A DNA stretch of 64,000 nucleotides from Adhaeribacter swui (GCF_014217805.1 NZ_CP055156.1:2858585-2922584), one strand, 5' to 3'; positions 36,082 to 45,295 are shown, counted from the stretch's first letter. Numbers and translations: made by a program. Notes: a model not told the origin generated them from the sequence alone.

Positions 36082-36603
36082 ATGAAAATAATTAATAAAG
36101 AAATTGCGTACGACGGCCATTTTAAATTGTATAAAGTAAAGTTACAGGATGATGATAATGTGCTGGAGCGGGAGCTGTTTGATACGGGCGAGGCCGTAGC
36201 CGCTTTGGTTTTTGATACCGCCCGGAATCAGTATATTTTTGTTAAACAATACCGGATGGCCGCTAACGATAAAATGCTGGAAATAGTGGCCGGCATGCAC
36301 GATAACCCCAACGAAAGTTTAGAAGCAGCAGCTTGCCGGGAGATAGAAGAAGAAATTGGCTATGCCGTAGATACCATTATCCCAATTGCCACTTACTACT
36401 CTTCGCCGGGGGCTTTTGCCGAAAAAATAAGCTTGTTTTATGCCGAAGTAAGCCATAAAAAATCGGAGGGGGGAGGCTTAGCCGAAGAACACGAAAACAT
36501 TGAAATTGTAGAAGTAGCGCCGCCGGATTTAAGTACTTTGCCCCTAAACGATGGTAAAACCTTAATTGCGGTACAATGGGCTTTGCTTCAAAAACAAAAG
36601 TAA
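36082..36603 (+). CDS. NUDIX hydrolase, ADP-ribose pyrophosphatase-like
   Basis: The product has 173 residues from the ATG at 36082; the in-frame TTG at 36043 would add 13 residues that do not fit the family start (MKIINKEIAYDGHFKLYKVKL). The Nudix box is visible as GMHDNPNESLEAAACREIEEEIGY, with the REIEEE metal-binding core. The first loop has one residue more than the GX5E consensus. The IFVKQYRMAANDKMLEIVAG and ATYYSSPGAFAEKISLFYAE segments are those of ADP-ribose/ADP-sugar pyrophosphatases. It is followed by a terminator shared with the converging DUF4293 gene. Confidence 0.9.
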   Translation: MKIINKEIAYDGHFKLYKVKLQDDDNVLERELFDTGEAVAALVFDTARNQYIFVKQYRMAANDKMLEIVAGMHDNPNESLEAAACREIEEEIGYAVDTIIPIATYYSSPGAFAEKISLFYAEVSHKKSEGGGLAEEHENIEIVEVAPPDLSTLPLNDGKTLIAVQWALLQKQK

Positions 36604-36636
36604 TTTTTAAAAATTTTAATTTTTGTTGTTAACAAA

Positions 36637-36670
36637 AAAAACGGCTGCTTTTAGTAAAGCAGCCGTTTTT
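36637..36670 (+). terminator. Bidirectional terminator between the NUDIX and DUF4293 genes
   Basis: A 15-bp perfect stem (36637-36651 with 36656-36670, core ACGGCTGCTTT) with a 4-base loop is flanked by A on the left and T on the right. It sits between converging genes and can serve both. Confidence 0.85.
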
Positions 36671-36693
36671 ATAAATAATTGGTTTAAGCAGGC

Positions 36694-37185
36694 TTACCGC
36701 AACCGGTCTACCGAACGAACCAGTTGCTCATCTTTCCGGATAAAGCGGTTAGCTAAAGCATTTAAAGCTAAAGCAATCAAAGGAAAATAAAAACCCGCCT
36801 CGTATTCGCCGCGGCCAGCGCCTTTTACCATGTCTTCGCCCACGTACGACACATAATAAAAGCAACTGCCCATTAAACCGGCCAATAAAAGGGTATTTAA
36901 AAAGCCCAGTTTCATTTGTGTTAAGCGGTTTTTGTATTGAAATATTTCGTACAAGGCCACCAACGCTGCCAATATAGCCAGTATAGCAATTACAATAGTA
37001 GATTTAGAAACAGGTGCCGGAGTGGCGCCCGTAGCATCTGGAGTGCTTATGGCGGCTAAAGAAAAAGCATTTAAAACATATTGCTGTCCATCCGTATCGG
37101 TTTTAGACCAAATAGGCAAGAACAATACACAAATCATGGCAATGGCTATTAGAAACAGAAAAACGGATTGAATTCTTTGAATCAT
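36694..37185 (-). CDS. DUF4293 family membrane protein
   Basis: The product has 163 residues with four hydrophobic segments (about 5-25, 63-82, 95-115 and 130-147). The start MIQRIQSVFLFLIAIAMI and the LPIWSKT segment are hallmarks of DUF4293, a Bacteroidota-specific family of unknown role. A TATTTTTG that fits the -7 consensus lies at 37221-37214, about 30 bases upstream, although the matching -33 element is poorly spaced. Confidence 0.85.
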   Translation of the reverse strand: MIQRIQSVFLFLIAIAMICVLFLPIWSKTDTDGQQYVLNAFSLAAISTPDATGATPAPVSKSTIVIAILAILAALVALYEIFQYKNRLTQMKLGFLNTLLLAGLMGSCFYYVSYVGEDMVKGAGRGEYEAGFYFPLIALALNALANRFIRKDEQLVRSVDRLR

Positions 37186-37557
37186 ACCTGAATTAAATTT
37201 TAAATTTTACCTGCAAAAATAGATACTTCTTTCGCAAAAACCATAAGCGCTTTTTTATTGTTAACGGATACTTGTAACAGCCAGAGCCAATCTCATTTTA
37301 TTTTACAAGCATAAATTTACTGCTGTTTGAAAATGGCCAGGTGTAGCCAGGAAATGGGGTTTACGTTAAGTAGCATGATAACGAGTGAAAACACCTTAAA
37401 AGTTTATAACCGGCAGAGAATATATTTTTTGCAAGCGCTTTAAAAAGATAAAATTTTAAAATTTTGCCGAAGCTAATAAAACAAAAATAAAACAGCCGCA
37501 GAAGAAATAATGCGGCAGAAAGGTAATTATGAATGAATCTATAATATATTTGTTCAT
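37186..37557 (+). other. Intergenic region between DUF4293 and truA
   Basis: About 370 bases between divergent genes. It contains the -7 elements of both genes (37214-37221 minus, 37545-37552 plus) and an A/T-only palindromic block at 37451-37465. No gene is seen. Confidence 0.5.
37545..37552 (+). promoter_or_regulatory. Candidate -7 element of truA
   Basis: TATATTTG matches TAnnTTTG exactly and ends 5 bases before the truA ATG. If used, the transcript would start at or next to the start codon. No good -33 TTTG is at the right distance, so confidence is limited. Confidence 0.45.
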
Positions 37558-38307
37558 ATGCGCTATTTCCTTGAAGTTGCTTACGACGGAACCAATTACC
37601 ACGGCTGGCAAATACAGCCCAATGCCGTTACTGTGCAACAGGTTCTTAACGATTGCCTTAGTACCGTTTTGCGCGAAACTATTGAAACCGTGGGCAGTGG
37701 GCGAACCGATACAGGCGTACACGCCGAGCAGCAATTTGTGCACCTGGATGTTAGCCGTAAGTTAAACATAGAAGAAGCTTGTTACCGGTTTAACCGGATT
37801 TTACCGCACGATATTGCCGTAAAAAATATGTACGAAGTGCTGCCCGATGCTCACGCCCGTTACGACGCCATAGCCCGAACGTACGAATACCGCATTAGCC
37901 TGGTAAATAATCCTTTTCTGCACGCGTATAGCCATTATCTAGGCCGAAGGCCCAATATAGAAGCCATGAACGAAGCGGCCGCGGCCTTGCTGAACTTCGA
38001 AGATTTTACCACTTTTTCTAAAGTAAAAGGCGAAACAAAGCATTACCGGTGCCAGATCTTCCGGGCCGATTGGCAATTGCAGCAAGATAGCCTGTGTTTT
38101 ACGATCCGGGCCAACCGGTTTTTGCGCGGCATGGTGCGTTTGGTAGTAGGTACTTTGTTAGATGTGGGCAGCGGCAAATTAACCGTAGCAAATTTTAAAG
38201 ATATTGTAGCAAGCCAAGACCGGCGCTTGGCTAGCGCGGCCGCTCCGGCCGCTGGGTTATTTTTAACTAAAGTAGAATACCCAACAAACTATTTCTTACC
38301 AGAATAG
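37558..38307 (+). CDS. truA: tRNA pseudouridine synthase A
   Basis: The product has 249 residues. The start MRYFLEVAYDGTNYHGWQIQPN is typical of TruA. The catalytic Asp51 lies in GSGRTDTGVHAEQQF. Later blocks are YEYRISL, FTTFSKVKGETKHYRC and RANRFLRGMVRLVVGTLLDVG. TruA modifies U38-U40 in the anticodon arm of tRNAs. A -7 promoter element lies only 5 bases upstream, so the mRNA may be leaderless. No Shine-Dalgarno is present. Confidence 0.97.
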   Translation: MRYFLEVAYDGTNYHGWQIQPNAVTVQQVLNDCLSTVLRETIETVGSGRTDTGVHAEQQFVHLDVSRKLNIEEACYRFNRILPHDIAVKNMYEVLPDAHARYDAIARTYEYRISLVNNPFLHAYSHYLGRRPNIEAMNEAAAALLNFEDFTTFSKVKGETKHYRCQIFRADWQLQQDSLCFTIRANRFLRGMVRLVVGTLLDVGSGKLTVANFKDIVASQDRRLASAAAPAAGLFLTKVEYPTNYFLPE

Positions 38308-38455
38308 TTGTTAATTTTACTTTCTTAATCCTACAGCACAAACATTCCTGGTTCTGTAGCGTTGTTACAGATATAAATAATAGTTGCAGCAATAGACGCG
38401 CGTGGCCCTAAGAAAGCCGCCGGGTGATTGCGTGCTTTAAACATTACCCTGCATT

Positions 38456-40222
38456 TTGGAACCAACAAAGAATACAAAAATAGGGAAGGCCTTTGATTAC
38501 TATATTTTACGGCGGTTATACGCCTTTGTAAAGCCTTACCAGAAAATATTTTACTTTCTTATATTTTTAACCGTAGCATCGGCTTTGCTGGCCGCGGTAC
38601 GGCCTTTTTTAATTCAATATACGGTTGATGAATACATCATGGTCGGGAACTTTCCGGGTTTAAACCAGATGTTTATGTGGTTGGCTGTTCTGCTGGTTGG
38701 TCACTCCGTAGTTTCGTACCTGCATACGTATTTTGCCGGCTGGCTCGGGCAACACATTGTGCGCGATATTCGGGTGGTGCTGTACCGGCATGTTTTAAAA
38801 CTGCGCTTAAAATTTTACGATCGTACGCCCATTGGTACTTTGGTAACCCGCAATGTATCGGATGTAGAGCAATTATCGGATGTGTTTAGCGAAGGCCTGG
38901 CCGCTATGATTGGAGATGTGCTGCAATTAGCCTTTATTCTGGGCTACATGCTTTACATCGACTGGAAACTGACCCTGGTTAGCTTGTCTATGTTCCCGCT
39001 GCTTTTTGTGAGTACCTATATTTTTAAAGAAAAAGTAAAATCTTCGTTTCAGGAAGTGCGTACCGCCGTTGCTAACCTCAACGCTTTTGTGCAGGAGCAT
39101 ATCACCGGCATGAGCATTGTGCAAATCTTTAACAGCGAAGCCCGCGAAATGCAAAAATTTGAAAAAATTAACCAGGAGCATACGCGCGCTCAAATCAGAA
39201 ACGTACTTTATTATTCTATTTACTTTCCGGTAGCCGAAGTAATTGGAGCGGCCGGTACCGGCTTGCTGGTTTGGTACGGCGCAAAAGGTGTTTTAAACCA
39301 GGATGTTACTTTGGGGGTGCTTATTGCCTTTATCATGTATATTTCCATGTTTTTCCGGCCCATCCGGCAAATTGCCGACCGATTTAACACGTTACAGTTA
39401 GGCGTAGTAAGTACCGACCGGATTTTAAAATTATTAGATAGCAACGAGTTAATTTCGGATACCGGGCATTACGCCCCCGCTACCATTAAAGGCGATGTGC
39501 AGTTCGAGAAGGTGTGGTTTGCTTATAACAACGAAGAATGGGTGCTGCGCGATATTTCTTTTACGGTAAAGGCCGGACAAACCGTAGCTTTTGTGGGGGC
39601 AACCGGGGCTGGTAAAACGTCTATCATCAACTTGCTAAGCCGGTTTTACGAAATTAATAAAGGTACTATTCGCGTAGACGACCACGACTTAAAAGAATAC
39701 GATTTAAGCGTTTTGCGACGGCATATTGGGGTGGTGTTGCAAGATGTGTTCTTGTTTTCGGGTTCTATTGCCGATAACATTACTTTGGGCAATAAGGATA
39801 TCACCACCGAACAAATCTGGCAAGCCGCTGAACTGGTAGGTGCCGATAAATTTATTCAACGCTTACCGGGTGGCTTGGATTATAAGGTAATGGAGCGGGG
39901 GGCTACTTTGTCGGTAGGGCAGCGTCAGCTTATTTCGTTTGTGCGGGCCATGGTATACGATCCGCGGATTATAATTCTGGACGAAGCTACCTCCTCCGTC
40001 GATTCCGAAACCGAAGAATTGATTCAATACGCCATTCAGCAATTAATGCAGGGCCGCACTTCTATTGTTATTGCGCACCGGCTATCTACCATTCAAAAAG
40101 CAGATAAAATTATTGTAATGGATAAAGGAGAAGTAAAAGAAGCCGGCACCCACGACGAACTCATGCAGCACGAAGGCTATTATACCCAACTGTATAAAAT
40201 GCAATACAAAGAGGTTATTTAA
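38456..40222 (+). CDS. ABC transporter, fused membrane and ATPase domains (MsbA/MDR-like exporter)
   Basis: The product has 588 residues. It starts with TTG at 38456; the nearest upstream in-frame stop (TAA at 38438) leaves no room for an ATG. The N-terminal part (about residues 20-320) has six membrane helices of the type I exporter fold. The ATPase part has Walker A GATGAGKTS (381-389), signature LSVGQRQL (485-492), Walker B IIILDEA (about 506-512) and the H-loop IAHRLSTIQ. It probably acts as a homodimer or with a partner elsewhere, exporting lipids or drugs; the substrate is unknown. Confidence 0.94.
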   Translation: MEPTKNTKIGKAFDYYILRRLYAFVKPYQKIFYFLIFLTVASALLAAVRPFLIQYTVDEYIMVGNFPGLNQMFMWLAVLLVGHSVVSYLHTYFAGWLGQHIVRDIRVVLYRHVLKLRLKFYDRTPIGTLVTRNVSDVEQLSDVFSEGLAAMIGDVLQLAFILGYMLYIDWKLTLVSLSMFPLLFVSTYIFKEKVKSSFQEVRTAVANLNAFVQEHITGMSIVQIFNSEAREMQKFEKINQEHTRAQIRNVLYYSIYFPVAEVIGAAGTGLLVWYGAKGVLNQDVTLGVLIAFIMYISMFFRPIRQIADRFNTLQLGVVSTDRILKLLDSNELISDTGHYAPATIKGDVQFEKVWFAYNNEEWVLRDISFTVKAGQTVAFVGATGAGKTSIINLLSRFYEINKGTIRVDDHDLKEYDLSVLRRHIGVVLQDVFLFSGSIADNITLGNKDITTEQIWQAAELVGADKFIQRLPGGLDYKVMERGATLSVGQRQLISFVRAMVYDPRIIILDEATSSVDSETEELIQYAIQQLMQGRTSIVIAHRLSTIQKADKIIVMDKGEVKEAGTHDELMQHEGYYTQLYKMQYKEVI

Positions 40223-40269
40223 TCCGGGAACAATCACCGGTTGGGCCGGGTAAGCTAATCAGGGCTGTG

Positions 40270-40296
40270 TTTGTTAAGGGTAGTTCTTTATCTTTG
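40270..40296 (+). promoter_or_regulatory. Candidate promoter of the gene at 40320
   Basis: TTTG at 40270-40273 and TATCTTTG at 40289-40296 fit the Bacteroidota elements, but the 15-base spacer is shorter than usual. The start codon is 23 bases beyond the -7 element. Confidence 0.45.
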
Positions 40297-40319
40297 CCTG
40301 ATTTTTAAAATTTTTGATT

Positions 40320-40844
40320 GTGGGAAACAAAAAGTTTTTGCTGGCCATCCTTTTGCTTTTAGTAATTGGCTTTGGGTTTTACGGGTATTTGGGTGGTTTT
40401 AATCCGGTGCAGGTTATCCGTACTACTTCTAAGCCGGTGTATGTAGCCGGTAAATACTTCCACGGTAACATGCAGGATAAAGCTTTAGGTACTTACTTTC
40501 AGGAGGCCGCTAAACTGCTGGAAGATAAAAAAGTACCCGGCTACTTAGGCAACATTTACTATAATAACCCCGAAGAAACAAACGATAGCATCCAGGCTTT
40601 TATTGGTATTGTAGTACCCGATTCAACGGTGCAGTTGCCCGCCGGTTATGAGCTGCGTCAATGGCCCGGGAGTCGGCCAGTGGTGCAGGCTTCAGTTAAA
40701 GCTCATTTTTTTCTCGCTCCCAATAAGCTTTACGCTGGGTTGTTTGATTATGCCAAGAAAAATAAATTAAATATAAAAAAGCAGTACTTAGAGGAGTTTC
40801 CAAAAGACCGTTATGGCCGGGTGCAAGCCCAATTAGCTAATTAA
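40320..40844 (+). CDS. Membrane-anchored protein, possibly with a GyrI-like domain
   Basis: The product has 174 residues from the GTG at 40320; the TTG at 40314 would add only two residues, and no ATG is available. One N-terminal helix (about 4-25) anchors the protein. The soluble part (GKYFHGNMQDKALGTYFQEA, then IQAFIGIVVPDSTVQLPAGYELRQWPG, then VVQASVKAHFFL) resembles the GyrI/SOUL-like ligand-binding fold found in Bacteroidota membrane proteins, but this is a tentative match. Its stop codon directly abuts the stop codon of the converging beta-barrel gene, with no base between them. Confidence 0.7.
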   Translation: MGNKKFLLAILLLLVIGFGFYGYLGGFNPVQVIRTTSKPVYVAGKYFHGNMQDKALGTYFQEAAKLLEDKKVPGYLGNIYYNNPEETNDSIQAFIGIVVPDSTVQLPAGYELRQWPGSRPVVQASVKAHFFLAPNKLYAGLFDYAKKNKLNIKKQYLEEFPKDRYGRVQAQLAN

Positions 40845-41459
40845 TTAGCGACTAAGGTAAAAACTGCCCCCAATCTGTAAACCACTGATAAGTTGTAAAT
40901 CAATTAAGTTAGAGGTAGCCCGATCTTCTTTATTTGGTTTGTAAACACCCCGGGTGTAGCTAATGCCACCTAAGTTCATCTCTAAACCTAATTTGGGGGT
41001 TATAAAGTACGTTAAGCCTGGGCTAACATTAGCTGTAAATACAAAAGTATCGTGGCTATTAAAGTTGTAGTTGTAGGTAATAGCGCCCTGCCCAAAAACG
41101 GCTAGTTCTGGTACAATAAAGTGGTAATATCTAATAAACGGACCTAACTTCAAAATCTGGGTTTGGGAACCATAAAACAAGTTGTTGTATTCATCCCAAT
41201 TCCGCTGTTTTTGGTGTTCGTAGTTTAATAATAATCCCACGGCCAGGTTATTTTTTAAAAATATTCCTGCCCGCGGCCCCACCACAAATTCTTTCTGGTT
41301 ACCTTCATGGTTGTTAACGGAGCGTAGGTCATCATCAGATACTGCCTTGTTTGTGTACCGGATATTGCCACCAAGGAGCAAGGTGCCTTTGTTTAACTGA
41401 CCAAAACAATTAAACCAACCCAAAGTCAAGAATAAAAATAAGCTGCTAATTACTTTCAT
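40845..41459 (-). CDS. Outer-membrane beta-barrel protein, second of a tandem pair
   Basis: The product has 204 residues with a signal peptide ending near FGQ (residue 21). The mature part starts LNKGTLLLGGNIRYTNKA and shows regular amphipathic strands with FVVGPRAGIFLKNNLAVGLLLNYEH, LGPFIRYYHF and TANVSPGLTYFITPKLGLEMNLGG, and a closing LQIGGSFYLSR. It is similar in layout to the neighbour upstream (same order of FARYY/FIRYY, APGFVFFATPKIG/SPGLTYFITPKLG), so the two are probably a tandem duplication. The genes are 13 bases apart. Confidence 0.85.
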   Translation of the reverse strand: MKVISSLFLFLTLGWFNCFGQLNKGTLLLGGNIRYTNKAVSDDDLRSVNNHEGNQKEFVVGPRAGIFLKNNLAVGLLLNYEHQKQRNWDEYNNLFYGSQTQILKLGPFIRYYHFIVPELAVFGQGAITYNYNFNSHDTFVFTANVSPGLTYFITPKLGLEMNLGGISYTRGVYKPNKEDRATSNLIDLQLISGLQIGGSFYLSR

Positions 41460-41472
41460 AAGTTGGTTTTAA

Positions 41473-42114
41473 TTAACGGCCGAAATAAAAATTTATGCCC
41501 AGAAACACGTTATTGGCTTCCACATTCGCCGCCAATTGGTTCGTCTTATCTTCTGTAGGATTCTGATCTTGGGAATAGTATTTATTTATGTAGCGAAAGT
41601 AACCAAAATTGCCAATGGTAGTTTCAATGCCGATTTTAGGGGTAGCGAAAAATACAAAACCTGGAGCTAGACTAGCCCCAAAGGAAGTTTGTTTCTGGTA
41701 AATAAAATCGTTGTTTTTACTTTTCCCATTCTCATAAGATAAAGTAAACTGCCCGAAAAACCCGATTTTTTCACCCAACATTTTATAATAACGCGCAAAA
41801 GGGTTAATGCCCAAGGAGTGTTGTTTACCCCTGAATGATTCATCTATGCTACTCTCTTTGTATTTAGTTCGGTTACTGTAATAATTAATGCCCAAGCCCA
41901 AGGCAATGTTGTCGGTTATAAAATAACCCGCTTTAGGGTATAAACTATAACTGGTTGAGACGGACTTATTATCTATATCCGGGTTTCGGGTGTTTTTATC
42001 AGTACGGTTAGAGAAGGAAGCACTCCCGCCAATAAATGTAGTACCTGCCGGAATTTGAGCATAGCAATTACTAACAACAACAAAAGAAAATAGCAACAAT
42101 ACTATTGTTTTCAT
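41473..42114 (-). CDS. Outer-membrane beta-barrel protein, first of a tandem pair
   Basis: The product has 213 residues with a signal peptide (MKTIVLLLFSFVVVSNCYAQ). The mature part begins IPAGTTFIGGSASFSNRT and contains YPKAGYFITDNIALGLGINYY, INPFARYYKMLGEK and ASLAPGFVFFATPKIGIETTIG, ending VEANNVFLGINFYFGR. These patterns match the outer-membrane beta-barrel families of Bacteroidota. Function unknown. It shares a transcript and a common ancestor with the next gene. Confidence 0.86.
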   Translation of the reverse strand: MKTIVLLLFSFVVVSNCYAQIPAGTTFIGGSASFSNRTDKNTRNPDIDNKSVSTSYSLYPKAGYFITDNIALGLGINYYSNRTKYKESSIDESFRGKQHSLGINPFARYYKMLGEKIGFFGQFTLSYENGKSKNNDFIYQKQTSFGASLAPGFVFFATPKIGIETTIGNFGYFRYINKYYSQDQNPTEDKTNQLAANVEANNVFLGINFYFGR

Positions 42115-42244
42115 AGATGGAAATTTTAAATTTTCTAAGATTTGATTGGGGTAGAAGGCCTTTACAGGTTAGAAACGTGAAGTATATTAAATTAATATAT
42201 TTATAAAAAAAATATTTTCTGGAAAGAAAAGGGAAGCCAGAAAA

Positions 42245-43375
42245 CTACTCCGTGATAAATAAATCCAGGGTGATTTGGTCGGCTAGCAGTTTGCCGGAAT
42301 TAGTTAAGATGAGCTTTTCATTTTCCATAGTAGCCAAACCCCGCCGGATAAGCTGGTGCAGGTAGGTGCCATGTAACTGCGGTAAATTAAAACCGAATCG
42401 TTTTTTTAAAATTTTTAAATCGCAGCCCCAACTGGTGCGCAGGGTGGTCATTAAATATTCATTGGCCTGATCGGCAGCAGATAGTATTTCCACGGTGGCG
42501 GGAATTTGGTGGTGCTCTAAAGCCGCTAAGTATTTTGCGTTATTAGCTATATTATACTGCCGGGAAGTACCATTAAAAGAATGCGCACTTGGCCCAACCC
42601 CCAGGTACGAAACGCCTCGCCAGTAATTGCTGTTATGCCGCGATTCCCAGCCAGGTTTACAAAAATTAGAAATTTCGTATTGTTCGTACCCGTTTTGTGC
42701 CATGTGCGCCAGTAGTAACTCGAACTGAGATGCTACAAACTCATCTTCGCTGGGCTGGAACGTGCCTTTTTTTGTCCAATTTCCTAAAGCAGTTCTGGGT
42801 TCTATGGTAAGGGCGTAACTCGATACGTGGGGTATTTGCAAGGCAAAAACCTGTTCTAAATCTTTCTCCCAGATAGCATGGTCGGAGGCCGGGATGCCGT
42901 AAATTAAATCAACGGTAATATTGGTAAAACCAGCATCCTGAGCTGTTTTAACGGCATTAAACGACTCCGTAGCGGAGTGGGCCCGGTTCATTAAACGCAG
43001 ATGCGGTTCATGAAACGATTGCAGGCCAATACTTAATCGATTTACCGGCGAGTTTTGCAGTTCCTGTAATTTAATGAGGTTTAAATCATCAGGATTGGCT
43101 TCTAATGTTATTTCGGCCTCGGGTACAACCGTAAAGTACCGGTGAATTGTATCGAAAATAGCAGCTAGCTCGGCTTCGGTAAGTAGGGAAGGGGTACCAC
43201 CGCCAAAATAAATCGTTTGGATTGCTTCGCCGGATAAATAGGAGTGTTGCAAAGCAAGTTCTTGGCAAATAGCTTGTACCACGTCTTGCTTCCGGCGCAT
43301 AGAAGTACTAAAATGGAAGTCGCAGTAATGGCAGGCTTGCTTGCAAAACGGAATGTGAATATAAAGGCCAGCCAA
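42245..43375 (-). CDS. hemW: Radical SAM heme chaperone HemW
   Basis: The product has 376 residues. The radical SAM cluster is seen as Cys11, Cys15, Cys18 with a further aromatic (GLYIHIPFCKQACHYCDF). GGGTPSLL, ANPDDL, RLSIGLQSF and ISNFCKPG(W)ESRHNSNYW are typical of HemW. HemW carries heme and inserts it into target proteins, which suits a genome region dense in cytochromes. The start is TTG at 43375; no ATG is available at the right place. The gene holds an A/T-only palindromic run at 42401-42420, translated as part of DLKILKKRF. Confidence 0.93.
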   Translation of the reverse strand: MAGLYIHIPFCKQACHYCDFHFSTSMRRKQDVVQAICQELALQHSYLSGEAIQTIYFGGGTPSLLTEAELAAIFDTIHRYFTVVPEAEITLEANPDDLNLIKLQELQNSPVNRLSIGLQSFHEPHLRLMNRAHSATESFNAVKTAQDAGFTNITVDLIYGIPASDHAIWEKDLEQVFALQIPHVSSYALTIEPRTALGNWTKKGTFQPSEDEFVASQFELLLAHMAQNGYEQYEISNFCKPGWESRHNSNYWRGVSYLGVGPSAHSFNGTSRQYNIANNAKYLAALEHHQIPATVEILSAADQANEYLMTTLRTSWGCDLKILKKRFGFNLPQLHGTYLHQLIRRGLATMENEKLILTNSGKLLADQITLDLFITE

Positions 43376-43543
43376 ATTTAATTTTTTAAAATTTTATGTA
43401 AACGCCAGGCGCTACGGTTTACTTTGCTCTAAACAATACCAACCGACCAAATAGTTTGCTAATGGCGGAACAATCGTGCAAATTTAGGATGTTACTACAA
43501 AGCCCGAAAATTTTTAAATTAATCCCTGCTTTTTAGCGAGCAA

Positions 43544-45295
43544 ATGTACAAAGCCGGCATTTCCTGTATTTTCTTTTTGCTGGTCAGCTTTGCAGGTTGG
43601 GCTCAGCGGGAAGTAAATCTTACCATTCAAACTTCGGATAAAGATCGAGAAGTTCTGCGAAAATACGTTTATCCAGCCCGTTTTCCCGATTCGGTAGCTG
43701 CTCGGCAAGGCTTACGCAGCCTTATGCTGCAACTACAGCAAGATGGTTATTTAATGACTTCCGTAGATACCTGTTACTTGAAGAATAACGAGTTATATAG
43801 CCGTTTTTTTATCGGAGATAAATACCACTGGGCTCGGTTGCGCAACGGCAACATTGGTAACAGTTTGCTGGCACAGGCGGGGTACAAAGAAAAATTATAT
43901 ACCAACAAACCTTTTTTACCCGGCGAATGGGTGAAATTGCAGGAAGCCGTACTAACCCAGGCCGAAAATAACGGTTATCCGTTTGCACGTGTGCGTTTAG
44001 ATTCTTTGGAAATAACCGATAACCAAATCGAGGCCGCCGCTATCGTGGACAAAGGCCCGTTAATCCAGTTTGATTCGCTGCATATTGCCGGCGATACCAA
44101 AACTACCCGGCGGTTCTTAAGCCAGTATCTGCAAATTTTCCCGGGGCAGGTATACGATCAACAAAAAATTAAAAATTTGCCCCGCCTTCTGCGCCAATTG
44201 CCTTACCTGGAAATTGTGCAACCCCCATTGCTGCAGTTCGGGAAAAATCGGGCGCGGTTGTATTTGTTTTTAAATGATAAAAAAGCAAACCAATTTGATG
44301 GTATTGTGGGTTTTCTGCCCGACCCGGGAGGTAACACCCAAAAACTGCTGGTTACCGGCGAATTAAATTTAGATATTAAAAATATAAAGGGTAGCGGTAA
44401 AGCCTTGGGTTTGCATTGGCGTAAAGTGCAGCGTGGTTCTCAACTACTCGATGCCAATTATATTCATCCTAACTTTTTAGGGTCGCCGTTGGAGTTAGGC
44501 TTTTCTTTTAATTTGTATAAACAAGATTCGGCTTTTATTACCCTAAAACCACGGTTGCAATTCGGTTTTAACACGCCTAAAGCGGGTAAGATTACCTTTT
44601 TTACCGAATTTCAAAATTCTAGATTGCTGCTATCATCGGTTAGCTTGCAGGAGCGCCGCGATTCGGTACCTATCGCGGACTTTACGTATACGGCTTATGG
44701 CTTGCAGTACCTGCGCCAAACCCTCGATGATTTGTATTTTCCGCGGCAAGGTTATCAGGTAACCGCACAAACGGCAGTAGGTAACAAATCCATCAAGCGA
44801 AATATTAGCCGGGAAGCCAGTTATTACGATTCCATCCGTTTAAAAACAACGCAACTATCTATGAGTTTACTCGGCGAGTATTATTTTAAATTACAGCGCC
44901 GGAGTGTAGTATTAACCCGTTTAAAAGGAGAAGCTTTAGTAAACCCGCAATTATTTTATAACGATTTGTTTCGGTTGGGTGGCCTGAATACACTGCGCGG
45001 CTTTCCGGAATACAGCTTTTATGCTTCGCGCTATGCCGTAAGTACCTTAGAATACCGGCTATTTACCGGTCCGGATTCGTATGTTTTGCTTTTTTACGAC
45101 CAAGGTTATTACCGCCGCTTTTTAGGACAAGACCGCGTGCAGGAATATCCTTTTGGTTTAGGAACCGGGATAAGTTTTAGTACCGGCGCCGGTTTATTTC
45201 AATTTATTTACTCGGTGGGGCAGTCTAAAGCGCTTAACCAACCCATCAGCCTTAACTATTCCCGGATTCACTTTGGATTAACGAGTCGATTTTAA
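43544..45295 (+). CDS. Omp85-family outer-membrane protein (BamA/TamA-like)
   Basis: The product has 583 residues with a signal peptide ending near GWAQ (residue 21). The N-terminal half contains POTRA-like repeats (for example QFDSLHIAGDTKTTRRFLSQYLQIFPGQVYDQQKIKNLPRLL). The C-terminal half is a barrel with the Omp85 hallmark FRLGGLNTLRGFPEYSFYASRYAVSTLEYRLF, and the chain ends in Phe (HFGLTSRF). It is shorter than BamA, with a reduced number of POTRA domains, so a TamA-like or a lineage-specific transport role is more likely than core barrel assembly. Confidence 0.87.
   Translation: MYKAGISCIFFLLVSFAGWAQREVNLTIQTSDKDREVLRKYVYPARFPDSVAARQGLRSLMLQLQQDGYLMTSVDTCYLKNNELYSRFFIGDKYHWARLRNGNIGNSLLAQAGYKEKLYTNKPFLPGEWVKLQEAVLTQAENNGYPFARVRLDSLEITDNQIEAAAIVDKGPLIQFDSLHIAGDTKTTRRFLSQYLQIFPGQVYDQQKIKNLPRLLRQLPYLEIVQPPLLQFGKNRARLYLFLNDKKANQFDGIVGFLPDPGGNTQKLLVTGELNLDIKNIKGSGKALGLHWRKVQRGSQLLDANYIHPNFLGSPLELGFSFNLYKQDSAFITLKPRLQFGFNTPKAGKITFFTEFQNSRLLLSSVSLQERRDSVPIADFTYTAYGLQYLRQTLDDLYFPRQGYQVTAQTAVGNKSIKRNISREASYYDSIRLKTTQLSMSLLGEYYFKLQRRSVVLTRLKGEALVNPQLFYNDLFRLGGLNTLRGFPEYSFYASRYAVSTLEYRLFTGPDSYVLLFYDQGYYRRFLGQDRVQEYPFGLGTGISFSTGAGLFQFIYSVGQSKALNQPISLNYSRIHFGLTSRF

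Noticed and set aside
42401-42420. A/T palindrome inside hemW as an insertion
   Set aside because: It is in frame and encodes residues that fit the family (LKILKKRF), so it is normal coding sequence.
43373-43380. TAAATTTG on the minus strand as promoter of hemW
   Set aside because: It overlaps the TTG start codon itself, so RNA starting from it would lack the start.
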